Shown in pieces: positions 35,049 to 43,639 of a stretch of DNA of 64,000 nt. A program made the translations under genes and the position numbers. The stretch is from CALOFP01 sp942492635 (GTDB lineage: Bacteria; UBP6; UBA1177; CALOFP01). The first letter of the stretch is position 1. The number at the start of each line of letters is the position of its first letter. The notes below the pieces were generated by a model. That model was not told the origin of the DNA, searched no databases, and saw nothing but the letters and a program-made list of their open reading frames with translations. Location: NCBI GenBank assembly GCA_942492635.1, contig CALOFP010000003.1, positions 806,001 to 870,000 on the forward strand, given 5' to 3'.

Positions 35049-36701
35049 TCAATAAGACTTCAAAAGTTTCACAATCTTATGCAGTTTCTTCTTCTCAGCA
35101 TAGGTGACGGCATCCATGCCTCGATAGTTTTTCGCGCCACGGTCGGCACCCTTCGCAATAAGAAATTTTACAAGTGATTCGTTCTTTCTAAACACCGCCT
35201 TTATGAGAGGAGTGTTCCCCTTGGCGTCTCTTGTATTGATATCAGCACCGCGAGCAATCAGCAACCTGATGGATTCAAGATTGGCTCGATTAACAGCATG
35301 AATCAAAGCAGGCGTCCCCTTCTTATCTTTCGAGCCCGGCTTCACACCGTAATCAAGAAGAAGTTTAAGTTTATCCACATACCCCCTTCTTGCGCACTGA
35401 GCAAGGCTCTCTCCGTCGGGCTTCAATCCCAATTTTTTTATTTTTTCTAGAAGCTGCGACTCAGGCGATTTTTTACTATCACCCGATTTCACTTCTGCGT
35501 TCAATGCATTTCCAGGTTTCTTTTCGGCAACACTCTTTCTTGAGTCAAGAAAAGCGGTAAGCTTTGTCAATCCCCGTCTTCTGGAGTAACTTATCGGGGA
35601 TATTCCCTGTTTGTTTTGAGCTTCAGGATTCGCTCCGTAATTCCATAGAATTCGGGCAGTTGATATCCTCTTCCTCATTACAGCCTTTAGCAGAGGTGTG
35701 TATCCCTTATCATCACGGATATCCACGGTGGCTCCCGCTTTCAGAAGCATACGAACAACGTCATCATGCCCCCTGTTTGAGGCGTTTATCAGAGGAATGC
35801 GTCCCTTTCCGTCCCTTGTGTCCGGATTCATTCCCTTTTTCAAACAGTAGGATAAACGTTCAACATCACCGGAATAGGCGGCATCATTGAAAATTTCCGG
35901 ACTCACCTCGATTTGAACGGAAACTTTCTCCACCATCCCAGTCTTGGCAACCGGTTCGCTTTTTACAGCCTTCTCATCCTTTTTGAGAGCAACAACCGGA
36001 ACCGATGGATAGGTCTCTCCTGAGATATCCGGTTTTTCTGAAGGAGCCTCCGCGGTCGTCTCAATCTCCTTCGGCTCGACGGGCTCCTCCGCCTCTTTCA
36101 CCCCGGGAGCCTTTTCCTGAGGCTTGATATTATTGATATTATCAGTATCCTTCTTTTGAATTTTTTTCCCGATCTTTACAGACCGTTTAATCGTACGCAG
36201 TTTGTAAACCGGTTTCTTCTTTTCAGCCTTTTCTTCAGGATTTTTTTCAACCTCTACAGGATTCTCTTTCTCCTGTACTTCGTATTTCGAAACCGTCAAC
36301 AGCGCAGGATTGTCACTTGTAGCATAGAAAAAGCGAATAGGACCACTATCCTGCCTGTATGTAAAGAAGAGCTCTACCCCGACGGTTTCGACTACCTGTC
36401 CAGGAATATTGGCCGAATAAAAACCGTCCACTCGCCTCAGTTTCTTTATTTTCCATTTTTTGGTGTGATTTGTACGGTAGTGTACTTTGATCTGCAGAAG
36501 ATGGCCCTCCTCCACACCGATTTTCACCGGAAACTCGCACCCTTCCACCACATCTTCAGGAAGATGAAGGCTGAGAGTAATCTCCTTCTGCTGTTCCTTA
36601 ACCGCCGGTTTGGCGACATTAGGATAGTATTCGGGCTCTTCATTGCACGCAACGAGACCTGCAACAATCACCCCGAATAAAACCTTACCCCAAGGTTTCA
36701 T
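35049..36701 (-). CDS. Ankyrin-repeat lipoprotein
   Basis: 550 aa. The signal peptide ends in GLVAC. An N-terminal beta domain (about 40-140) precedes a long charged Pro/Glu/Lys linker. Two blocks of ankyrin repeats follow: 'GKGRIPLINASNRGHDDVVR', 'KGYTPLLKAVMRKRISTARI', 'KGTPALIHAVNRANLESIRL' and 'KGNTPLIKAVFRKNESLVKF'. I start at 36701 (GAGAGGAAG upstream). First gene of the ankyrin / cytochrome / porin operon, suggesting a scaffold on the periplasmic side of the outer membrane. Confidence 0.85.
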   Translation of the reverse strand: MKPWGKVLFGVIVAGLVACNEEPEYYPNVAKPAVKEQQKEITLSLHLPEDVVEGCEFPVKIGVEEGHLLQIKVHYRTNHTKKWKIKKLRRVDGFYSANIPGQVVETVGVELFFTYRQDSGPIRFFYATSDNPALLTVSKYEVQEKENPVEVEKNPEEKAEKKKPVYKLRTIKRSVKIGKKIQKKDTDNINNIKPQEKAPGVKEAEEPVEPKEIETTAEAPSEKPDISGETYPSVPVVALKKDEKAVKSEPVAKTGMVEKVSVQIEVSPEIFNDAAYSGDVERLSYCLKKGMNPDTRDGKGRIPLINASNRGHDDVVRMLLKAGATVDIRDDKGYTPLLKAVMRKRISTARILWNYGANPEAQNKQGISPISYSRRRGLTKLTAFLDSRKSVAEKKPGNALNAEVKSGDSKKSPESQLLEKIKKLGLKPDGESLAQCARRGYVDKLKLLLDYGVKPGSKDKKGTPALIHAVNRANLESIRLLIARGADINTRDAKGNTPLIKAVFRKNESLVKFLIAKGADRGAKNYRGMDAVTYAEKKKLHKIVKLLKSY

Positions 36702-37156
36702 CAACTTCCTCTCCCGATCCCTAACGATCCCACAATTTTTAAACAAAAACACGATAGTATTATGCAAAACGATATTTAAATATCGACCGACCTAACGATT
36801 TCGGATACTTAAATTTAAATTTCAAGTCCCAACTCTTTAGATCTACCCCACAACGTCAACTCATTGTATCTTTTAGAACCATTTTGTAAAGTCTATCGGT
36901 TTCGTTCGGTGAAAAAAATCGAAACATGGGTTCATTCGAATGGTCTGCAGATCCAGCTTTCCTCGATACGTTCTTTTATACATTCCACACCTTCAGGGCA
37001 GAACATTTCTCATTTATTGAAACAAAGAGATCCCGCATTTAAAAATGACATTTACCCTCAACAAATCCTCTGCTCGCTCTATGGAAAGTCCGATACAAGC
37101 TTATCTCTTCTGAAAGGCAAAAACGGAAGTCGATGATTTGGAAATCAAAAAAAGAA
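36702..37156. other. Intergenic region
   Basis: No gene recognised. Contains the palindrome at 36770-36785 and otherwise AT-rich DNA up to tRNA-Pro. Confidence 0.5.
36770..36785. promoter_or_regulatory. Perfect 16-bp palindrome CGATATTTAAATATCG
   Basis: Lies about 70 bp upstream of the ankyrin lipoprotein start, a plausible operator position for that operon. No partner regulator is known. Confidence 0.4.
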
Positions 37157-37233
<77 letters not shown>

Positions 37234-37283
37234 ACTGCGAGAAAAAATATACTCTTCTGAAATTCGAATGCAAACTTTTTTTT

Positions 37284-38786
37284 CTATTTTTTATAAAAAA
37301 TTCTACCTGTCGAAGGTTTCTTCAATATTTTTTCCATCTTGAGGTACTCCACAACAATGGCGGGTACGCTGTAGCCCGTATCTCGCATCCCCGAAACCCT
37401 CTTCATCACACCGTAACCGTCCCCTCCCCTCGCAAGGTATGAGTTTGTGGCGAATCTATATTTCCTTGAAGGATCTACTGGCTTCCCCCCTATCTTCGCG
37501 CTTTTGAGGTTTCCGTCTGAGATCTCAACCTTCATTCCCGAAACCTGAAGTCTTCCTCCGTGTCCGGACGGTAGGGCTGCAAATCGCTCCAGAAGAGAGA
37601 GTAACTCGCTGCCGGAAATCATCCCTACAACCATAGTGTCGCTGAAGGGAAAAACTCCGTAAACATCCTTCTCCGTCACAATTCCCCTGGCAATTCCACC
37701 CCTTATCGAACCTGAGTTAATGAAGGAGATATCGGCTCTTCCCCGCTCCCGCATTACATCAGTAATAATATTCCCTATCTCAGCCTCCCGGCTTCTGACG
37801 TAAGACTTCTCACCCTTAAGATCAAGAAGGACTTCACCGATCTTCTTCTTTGAGAATTCGCATTTAAAACCCTTGAGCATTGAGAGCATCACCTTGTCTT
37901 CACGGCGCTTTTTTATCCTGTAAATCTTGTAGTTCCGCTGAACGATCTTTCCATTTTGAACATGGAGATCGACACGACCAAGCCACTTGCCGTAACCGCC
38001 GGTCTGCACTATCTCAACGCCGTTAACAACGGCCGGCTTCTCCAGATGGTGTTTCGTATGACCGCCCACTATCAGATCGATTTTACCGAACTTTTCAGCA
38101 ACCTCTCTGTCGGTGACGGCACCCTCGAAACCGCTGCCGTTTTCATAGTAACCTAGGGAGGAGAGAAGAATCACGAGGTCGTTACGTTTTCTCAACTTCG
38201 GAACAGTTCTCTTCAAAAGAGGCATCGGATCCTTCACGCGGATTGAACCGTCGATTCCCGAAGCCGAAATCGATTCGAAAGATTTTGAGCTGACGCCGAT
38301 CAGGGCAACCTTCAAACCGTTGGGAAGTTTCTTCTCGACAAAGCCCTCTCCCAGCTTCTTTCCCCTTTTTGAAAACATGTTGAGGGAGAGAAAAGGAAAC
38401 CTGGCTTCCCGTTTCATCTCACTGTAAACATCCAGTCCCAGATCAAACTCATGGTTTCCAACAGACATCGCATCGTAACCGATAAGATTCATCCCCTTCA
38501 CCAGCGGAATATTCCGGCAGATATTGCTTCTCGGATCACCCATTGTGATATTCCCCCCAGAAAGAAGCAGAAGTGAACCGCCCTGCATCTCCACATCCTG
38601 ACGGATCTGATCCACGAGAGACTTCCTGGCGGCAAGACCGCCCATCGGCTCCCCCCCCGGCTCCTGAAAAGCCCAGGCCATCCCGTGGGTATCATTTGTA
38701 AAAAGAACAGTTACCAGCTTCGGCTCACTCGCTGAAACAAGCAATGAAATAAAAAAAACAAACAGAAAAATCAACATTCTCTTCAT
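37284..38786 (-). CDS. Secreted 5'-nucleotidase / metallophosphoesterase
   Basis: 500 aa. Signal peptide 'MKRMLIFLFVFFISLLVSA'. Metal motifs: 'VLFTNDTHG', 'SVGNHEFDLG' and 'IVGGHTKHH'. The GDxxxGD-type second motif reads 'SGGNITMGDP', with Asn in place of the first Asp. The C-terminal substrate domain has 'FINSGSIRGGIARG' and 'FATNSYLARGGDGYGVM'. It should dephosphorylate nucleotides or related phosphoesters in the periplasm. I prefer the ATG at 38786 (GGAG 7 nt upstream) over 38798. Confidence 0.88.
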   Translation of the reverse strand: MKRMLIFLFVFFISLLVSASEPKLVTVLFTNDTHGMAWAFQEPGGEPMGGLAARKSLVDQIRQDVEMQGGSLLLLSGGNITMGDPRSNICRNIPLVKGMNLIGYDAMSVGNHEFDLGLDVYSEMKREARFPFLSLNMFSKRGKKLGEGFVEKKLPNGLKVALIGVSSKSFESISASGIDGSIRVKDPMPLLKRTVPKLRKRNDLVILLSSLGYYENGSGFEGAVTDREVAEKFGKIDLIVGGHTKHHLEKPAVVNGVEIVQTGGYGKWLGRVDLHVQNGKIVQRNYKIYRIKKRREDKVMLSMLKGFKCEFSKKKIGEVLLDLKGEKSYVRSREAEIGNIITDVMRERGRADISFINSGSIRGGIARGIVTEKDVYGVFPFSDTMVVGMISGSELLSLLERFAALPSGHGGRLQVSGMKVEISDGNLKSAKIGGKPVDPSRKYRFATNSYLARGGDGYGVMKRVSGMRDTGYSVPAIVVEYLKMEKILKKPSTGRIFYKK

Positions 38787-39384
38787 TACTTTCTCCATTC
38801 TCAGGAAATTTTATATAAATTAACTGGAATTTATCCCAAAGTCAAAAATATAAAATCACCTCTTACCACACACATTTCAGACCTCCCTTACAATTCTTTG
38901 GAAGTATCTACAAATCCATCCCTAGTTGCTTCATGAAGACCTTTTGTAGCGTGTAATGTGAAAACTCATTTATTCCAACGCACGCATTTTCTCACAGCAA
39001 CGCAAAGCATTTTATCTTAATTGTTTTTATTTTTTCTCTCTGCCGAACAACCGACACCCTTCTCCAAAGGTTCAATTTACCATCATTTAAAAAACCTTAA
39101 ACCATCTTATTCAATATATCTCTACGCACTAGTCTATCTCCCAGCAGTATTACTGAATTATCATCCCAAAATTATATATACTGATCGAACAACATAATTG
39201 TTCAAAAAAAGCAATAAAAAAGATTGACAGAAACCATTTATTAACACACAATAGCTTTATTGTTAATCGTTATATTATTTTTTTATTGAATTGAAAATGA
39301 ACAATTCATCTTCTACCATCGCATATAATCTAAAAACGCTAATTGATACCATTTGAATATGATTAACAGCTATGAGAGGCAGCA
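38787..39384. other. AT-rich leader region of the RiPP locus
   Basis: No gene. Base composition becomes visibly AT-rich here. Positions about 39020-39440 are similar over long stretches to 42930-43375 (for example CATCTTNTTCAATATATNTC and GAACAATTCATCTTCTA), so the region was duplicated. An inverted repeat GAACAA/TTGTTC lies at 39187-39203. Confidence 0.6.
39224..39252 (+). promoter_or_regulatory. RiPP-type promoter a (TTGACA-N17-CACAAT)
   Basis: Consensus -35, 17-nt spacer, CACAAT followed by AGCTTT. The same element occurs at 40019 and 43115. Drives precursor 1 with a leader of about 220 nt. Confidence 0.7.
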
Positions 39385-39426
39385 TTGAACCCTACTGTAT
39401 TCAGTATATACCTGACTCTCAAGGAG
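39385..39426 (+). pseudogene. Remnant of maturase 5' end before precursor 1
   Basis: The TTG at 39385, preceded by AGAGG at the same spacing as in the maturase gene, opens MNPTVFSIYLTLKE. This is similar to the maturase start MNASRFNIYVKLND. The frame runs on into precursor 1, but the precursor has its own ribosome-binding site. Confidence 0.6.
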
Positions 39427-39438
39427 AACAAATATCAA

Positions 39439-39693
39439 CCTAAGGCTCACTTAAGAGTTCTTATAAAAACTAAAAAGGAGAAAACAATGAACACATGTTT
39501 TGAAAAACTTTCCCTCGAAGATTTAAAAAACTGTAATGCAGGAGATTGTACTAATTATTGTGTTGTGCTTCACGATTGCCCAACATTGTGGACTTGTAAT
39601 CCTTTAGCAATCCCCCCCTGTTTCACGAAAGTGTGCCCTACTTTGGTGTAAAATTAAACAAATAAAATTGAGATAACTTTTTAGAGCCTTAGG
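39439..39693. repeat. Precursor cassette 1 flanked by inverted arms
   Basis: CCTAAGGCTC at 39439-39448 and its exact reverse complement GAGCCTTAGG at 39684-39693 enclose precursor 1. A T-rich tract follows the right arm. Confidence 0.85.
39487..39651 (+). CDS. RiPP precursor peptide 1 (54 aa)
   Basis: Leader MNTCFEKLSLEDLKNCNAG, then a Cys-rich core beginning DCTNYCVVLHDC and ending FTKVCPTLV. The core has six Cys spaced C-3-C-5-C-5-C-7-C-4-C. The leader shares EKLSxEDLxxCxAG with precursors 2-4. The likely C39 cleavage site is after Ala-Gly. It lacks the MKNFKxM extension of the other three. AAAGGAG lies before the ATG. The core is nearly identical to precursor 4. Confidence 0.85.
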   Translation: MNTCFEKLSLEDLKNCNAGDCTNYCVVLHDCPTLWTCNPLAIPPCFTKVCPTLV

Positions 39694-40223
39694 TAATTTT
39701 TCATATTCCGGGATCAACACAAACGACTACTTTAATAACTCTTCTATTTCAAATACCAAGTCCTTTAATTTTCACATCTCCAAATCACAACATATTTTGA
39801 TTCATATTGCTCGCTCATTTTCTTTATCATTTTCTACTTTCCCCTTTTGAAAACCACTTATCTACAACCACCACTGCATTATTCTATTTTCACAGATATT
39901 CTTGACAGTCTTTTACAACAAAACAGTATGACTTTAACTTAAGGATTCTCTTAACATCAAATATGTTAATCATCAATTGTTCTTTTCGAATAGCTGAAAA
40001 TATTATTTACAGAAAACATTGACATATATTTTATTTTAATACACAATAGCTTTGTTGAGCACTTTTAAATTAATTTTTCTTCAAGATAAATGTGAACATG
40101 TCTTTTCAAATATTAGGTTTTAAACTGGAGTTCTCAAACAACAACAATTATCGCTGGAATTGCAACAACAAAGAAGTTTTGATTCATGTGTAATATAACC
40201 TTAAACAAAAACAGGAGGCAACA
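39694..40223. other. Intergenic, maturase leader region
   Basis: AT-rich, no gene. Holds the promoter at 40019-40047 and a leader of about 170 nt before the TTG start of the maturase. Confidence 0.5.
40019..40047 (+). promoter_or_regulatory. RiPP-type promoter b, maturase
   Basis: TTGACA, 17 nt, CACAAT then AGCTTT, identical hexamers to promoters a and d. Confidence 0.7.
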
Positions 40224-41636
40224 TTGAACGCAAGTAGATTTAATATTTATGTAAAACTGAACGATGAAGAACACGCCATAGTTCATGGATACACAAAAGC
40301 GATAGATGTGGTCCCATCTCCTATTGCCGAGAAGATTTTAAAAAACGACTTAAATAAATTTGAAGAAGAAGAGTTATCCTATATGGAAGAAAGAGGCTAT
40401 ATTACAGATATGGCAAAAGAGGAGGAATATGAAAAATTCTACAAATTTATAGATGAACTTCATGAAATAAAACTACAAAATACTCCATACTCAATGGTAA
40501 TTCTACCCACTTACAATTGCAACCTCCGGTGCATATACTGTTTTGAAAACCCGGATAAAAAAAGAAGAGTGGCTACAATTTCCGACGATCTGATAGACAA
40601 GGCTTTTGATATTTACCTTAAGAACATAGAATCTATTGAGAAAGCAATAAAAAAAGAAATACCTAAAGCTCTAACACTTTATGGAGGTGAGCCTCTCTTC
40701 AGCCAAACCAAAAATGCCATAGAAAAAATAATAAGAAAAGCCAAACAGCACAACATAACCGTTTCTGCCGTAACAAATGGAGTAGAGCTGGACCTATTCG
40801 AAGATCTCTTGGGAGATGATGGCATTTCTAAAATCCAAGTATCCCTTGATGGCCCTCCCCATGTTCATGACAAAACAAGATGTCATGCAGATGGAAAAAG
40901 TACCTTTTTCAAAATCGCAGACAATATCGAAATGGCAGCAAGAAATGGAGTGAATGTAGCATTAAGAGTTAATATTGGAAAAGACAACATTTCCGACCTT
41001 GAAGAATTAGATAAGTTTTTCATAAGTAGGGGTTGGGACAAAAATCCATTGATCAAACCATATCCCGGAAAAATACAAGCTGCAAAGGATGTTCACCAAA
41101 AAGATGTACTTACTTTTAACGAGCTGGATAATTTCCTAAGAGAAAAATCATTTTGTGTTCCACCTACCTCATCAGGAATTCTTCATCAATTCATGGACAT
41201 ATTCGATGGGAACAATCATGGGTCCCTAAAAACAGGATTCTGTGGAGCCAACTACAACATGCTACTTTTTGATGCACTTGGAGATCTTTATAAATGCTGG
41301 GAGTATGTCGGCAATGATGACTACATCGTCGGCAAGTACGATGAAGGTGAGATCAAATCCACAGGGAACATTATCGAATTCTGGAAAGAGCCCCCTTCTA
41401 AAAACAAAATCTGTTACGAAAAAAAATGCAAGCACCTGATATTTTGCGGAGGAGGTTGCAGAGCAGACATAGTTAAAGGAAACAACCAGAAAGATGGTTA
41501 TTGTGCATTTTTCTACAAAACTTTTAATAAAGCAGTAAAGGACTTTATATCGTTAAAAACTATTCTAAGTGAAAAATACGGAAACACTGAAATAACGTCA
41601 GAAATTATAGAGAAAGAAATCAGCAACCTGGCATGA
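40224..41636 (+). CDS. Radical SAM/SPASM peptide maturase
   Basis: 470 aa. Radical SAM cluster C99-x3-C103-x2-C106 in 'TYNCNLRCIYCFE', SAM motif 'LYGGEPLFS' (152-160). The SPASM auxiliary-cluster Cys are complete: C340, C358, C397, C402, C408, C412 and C427. Residues 1-90 form the precursor-binding-type N-terminus (MNASRFNIYVKLND...). The TTG start is preceded by AGGAGG at 5 nt. Two auxiliary [4Fe-4S] clusters plus Cys-rich substrates point to thioether (sactipeptide or ranthipeptide-like) crosslinking, inferred from the family. It is followed after 65 nt by precursor 2, probably on the same transcript. AT-rich compared with the housekeeping genes. Confidence 0.92.
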   Translation: MNASRFNIYVKLNDEEHAIVHGYTKAIDVVPSPIAEKILKNDLNKFEEEELSYMEERGYITDMAKEEEYEKFYKFIDELHEIKLQNTPYSMVILPTYNCNLRCIYCFENPDKKRRVATISDDLIDKAFDIYLKNIESIEKAIKKEIPKALTLYGGEPLFSQTKNAIEKIIRKAKQHNITVSAVTNGVELDLFEDLLGDDGISKIQVSLDGPPHVHDKTRCHADGKSTFFKIADNIEMAARNGVNVALRVNIGKDNISDLEELDKFFISRGWDKNPLIKPYPGKIQAAKDVHQKDVLTFNELDNFLREKSFCVPPTSSGILHQFMDIFDGNNHGSLKTGFCGANYNMLLFDALGDLYKCWEYVGNDDYIVGKYDEGEIKSTGNIIEFWKEPPSKNKICYEKKCKHLIFCGGGCRADIVKGNNQKDGYCAFFYKTFNKAVKDFISLKTILSEKYGNTEITSEIIEKEISNLA

Positions 41637-41653
41637 AGTCCACAAAAATAACA

Positions 41654-41945
41654 CCTAAGGCTCTGTTAAGAGTTTTTAAAAAATAGACAATGGAGAAAAT
41701 CATGAAAAATTTTAAAGCGATGAACTCATCTCTTGAAAAACTTTCTTTTGAAGAATTGAACAACTGTAATGCAGGTGGATGCAATGATGTTATCTTGGGA
41801 GACTACTGTGCAGTTCTAGGCATATGCGTACCCTTTTTTGAATGTATAGGGCTTGTTTGTAAACCTACAATGATAGGATCTTAATCGGAAAAACTAAAGT
41901 TGAAATCATGCCAACCTTTATAAACTAATCTACCGGAGCCTTAGG
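41654..41945. repeat. Precursor cassette 2 flanked by inverted arms
   Basis: CCTAAGGCTC at 41654-41663 (17 nt past the maturase stop) and GAGCCTTAGG at 41936-41945 enclose precursor 2. Confidence 0.85.
41702..41884 (+). CDS. RiPP precursor peptide 2 (60 aa)
   Basis: Leader MKNFKAMNSSLEKLSFEEL-NNCNAGG, core CNDVILGDYCAVLGIC... with five Cys spaced C-8-C-5-C-5-C-4-C. A true double-Gly site (AGG) is present. Start at 41702 because GGAG is 7 nt upstream; an ATG at 41690 lacks one. It is the precursor physically attached to the maturase gene and so probably the ancestral substrate. Confidence 0.85.
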   Translation: MKNFKAMNSSLEKLSFEELNNCNAGGCNDVILGDYCAVLGICVPFFECIGLVCKPTMIGS

Positions 41946-42608
41946 TTCAACAAAAGAAACAAATATTCATTCATCGAATATATCAGCAATGAGAAAGCTG
42001 CAGCTTATAATCAAACAATCTTTTGCAACCTCTTAAAAAAATCTAAATCATTAGCCGATCAACAAGACACAAATCAAGAAGATCGAATTGTTCTTTTATT
42101 TGAGTTTGTTCTATAGCATGTATACAACTTCATCCAAAGCAGCAACATTCTAAACTACATTTATCAATTTCCTCTTCCACACATAATATATTAACTATTC
42201 CTTAAAAAACATTGACTTTTCATCATAGTAGAAAATAATAATCGAAACTATTTACCCACTTTTTACCGGAAACACTAGAACAGCTTATGTTAATCCAGCA
42301 AAAACAACATCATCCATGTTAATTGAAACAATATCACATTATTAACACTGTTATGAAATTTTTCAGCCAATTGACTATCAATTTTCATTTATGCGATGTG
42401 ATCTTTAAAAAAACGGAAATAACCTTTAGCCCTCTCAGGATAGTTGATAGTGTATCACTATTAAGAATTTCTCATATTTCCAAAAAGTGTTTTCATACAC
42501 CTGAATTTCCAACATTCGAAAAATGGGACTTTCCAAAAACAAAAGAAACACAGATTAAAGCTAAGGCTCTGGAAAGAGATTTTATAACTTCCAAAATTGG
42601 AGAAAAAA
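41946..42608. other. Intergenic, leader of precursor 3
   Basis: AT-rich. A 99-codon frame at 42323 starts with TTG, has no ribosome-binding site and ends inside the precursor 3 leader, so I do not accept it. A weaker promoter is at 42212-42241. Confidence 0.5.
42212..42241 (+). promoter_or_regulatory. RiPP promoter c, precursor 3
   Basis: TTGACT, 18 nt, TAATAA. It lacks the CACAAT-AGCTTT signature of the other three. Confidence 0.4.
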
Positions 42609-42845
42609 ATGAAAAACTTTAAATCAATGAATTTGTCTTTAGAAAAACTTTCGTTTAATGATCTGGACACATGCAATGCCGGAGGTGACTTTTTTTATGT
42701 TTGCCAACCACTAACAACACCTCCGCCTTGTCCAACAAAATATCAATGCCCTCTATTGGGATGCATTTATTTAACATGCACACCAACAGATTTAGGATAA
42801 ACTAACTCACCACTGTTTAACACAATAATCTTTCCTGAGCCTTAG
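42561..42845. repeat. Precursor cassette 3 flanked by inverted arms
   Basis: CTAAGGCTC at 42561-42569 and GAGCCTTAG at 42837-42845, a 9-bp version of the arms. Directly after the left arm, CTCT-GGAA-AGAG can form a small hairpin with a GNRA-type loop. Confidence 0.8.
42609..42800 (+). CDS. RiPP precursor peptide 3 (63 aa)
   Basis: Leader MKNFKSMNLSLEKLSFNDL-DTCNAGG, core DFFYVCQPLTTPPPC... ending LTCTPTDLG. Five core Cys spaced C-8-C-5-C-4-C-4-C. Rich in Pro and Thr. GGAG 7 nt before the ATG. The most divergent core of the four, but the leader is conserved. Confidence 0.85.
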   Translation: MKNFKSMNLSLEKLSFNDLDTCNAGGDFFYVCQPLTTPPPCPTKYQCPLLGCIYLTCTPTDLG

Positions 42846-43276
42846 AATCTCAAATCGCAACACACACAACTTCTCCCCAAAACACCAAACATTTCAAAAA
42901 CAACAGAAATATATTTTATTCTATTTTGTTTTCATTTTCACTCCACCAAAAACCAACACTCTTCCCTAACAATCATATTTATCTGCATTTAACAAACCTT
43001 AAAGCATCTTCTTCAATATATTTCGACACTCCAGCTTATTCACTCTTAGTATTCCTAAACCTACATCTACGAATTAAATCTATTAAACAAACAACACAAT
43101 TTTTCAAAAAAACATTGACACAACCTACTTATTAATACACAATAGCTTTTTGTTAATCATTACATTGTTTTTTTAAATGATTAGAATAATGAACAATTCA
43201 TCTTCTATCATTACAAACAGGGAAAGAATTATTGTGTACCGTATTGCGTGCTTCCTACTCAACCAAGGGGACGACA
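42846..43276. other. Intergenic, duplicated leader of precursor 4
   Basis: AT-rich, resembles 39020-39384. No gene; open frames here on either strand lack supporting signals. Confidence 0.5.
43115..43143 (+). promoter_or_regulatory. RiPP-type promoter d, precursor 4
   Basis: TTGACA, 17 nt, CACAAT then AGCTTT. Confidence 0.7.
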
Positions 43277-43360
43277 TTGAACTCAAGCAAATTTTACATA
43301 CATGCAAATCCAACGATAACATTAGTGATTTACAAAAATGAAACCAGTAATTTCGTATGA
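43277..43360 (+). pseudogene. Remnant of maturase 5' end before precursor 4
   Basis: TTG opens MNSSKFYIHANPTIT..., 27 codons to a TGA. MNSSKFYIH parallels the maturase start MNASRFNIY. An AAGGGG stretch precedes the TTG. It is out of frame with the precursor. Confidence 0.6.
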
Positions 43361-43373
43361 CAGCAAATATCAA

Positions 43374-43639
43374 CCTAAGGCTCTTTTAAGAGTTTTTTAT
43401 AAAAAAGGAGAAAACAATGAAAAATTTTAAAGCCATGAACACATCTTTTGAAAAACTTTCTTTAGAAGATTTAAAAGACTGTAGTGCCGGTCATTGTACT
43501 ACTTACTGTGTAGTACTTCACGATTGCCCAGAATTGTTCACTTGTAAACCTCTCGCTATTCCACCCTGTTTCACGAAAGTGTGCCCTACTTTGGTGTAAA
43601 TTAAATAAGTAAATTTAGATAATTTTTAAGAGCCTTAGG
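43374..43639. repeat. Precursor cassette 4 flanked by inverted arms
   Basis: CCTAAGGCTC at 43374-43383 and GAGCCTTAGG at 43630-43639. The complementarity is longer here: AAGAGCCTTAGGT on the right against ACCTAAGGCTCTT on the left. A T-run follows the right arm. Confidence 0.88.
43417..43599 (+). CDS. RiPP precursor peptide 4 (60 aa)
   Basis: Leader MKNFKAMNTSFEKLSLEDL-KDCSAG, core HCTTYCVVLHDC... ending PPCFTKVCPTLV. Six core Cys with the same spacing as precursor 1, differing from it at only a few core positions. AAAAAAGGAG before the ATG. Confidence 0.88.
   Translation: MKNFKAMNTSFEKLSLEDLKDCSAGHCTTYCVVLHDCPELFTCKPLAIPPCFTKVCPTLV

Noticed and set aside
42323..42622. A 99-codon frame starting with TTG upstream of precursor 3
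   Set aside because: No ribosome-binding site, no similarity to the maturase start seen at the other two remnants, and it overlaps the start of the accepted precursor.
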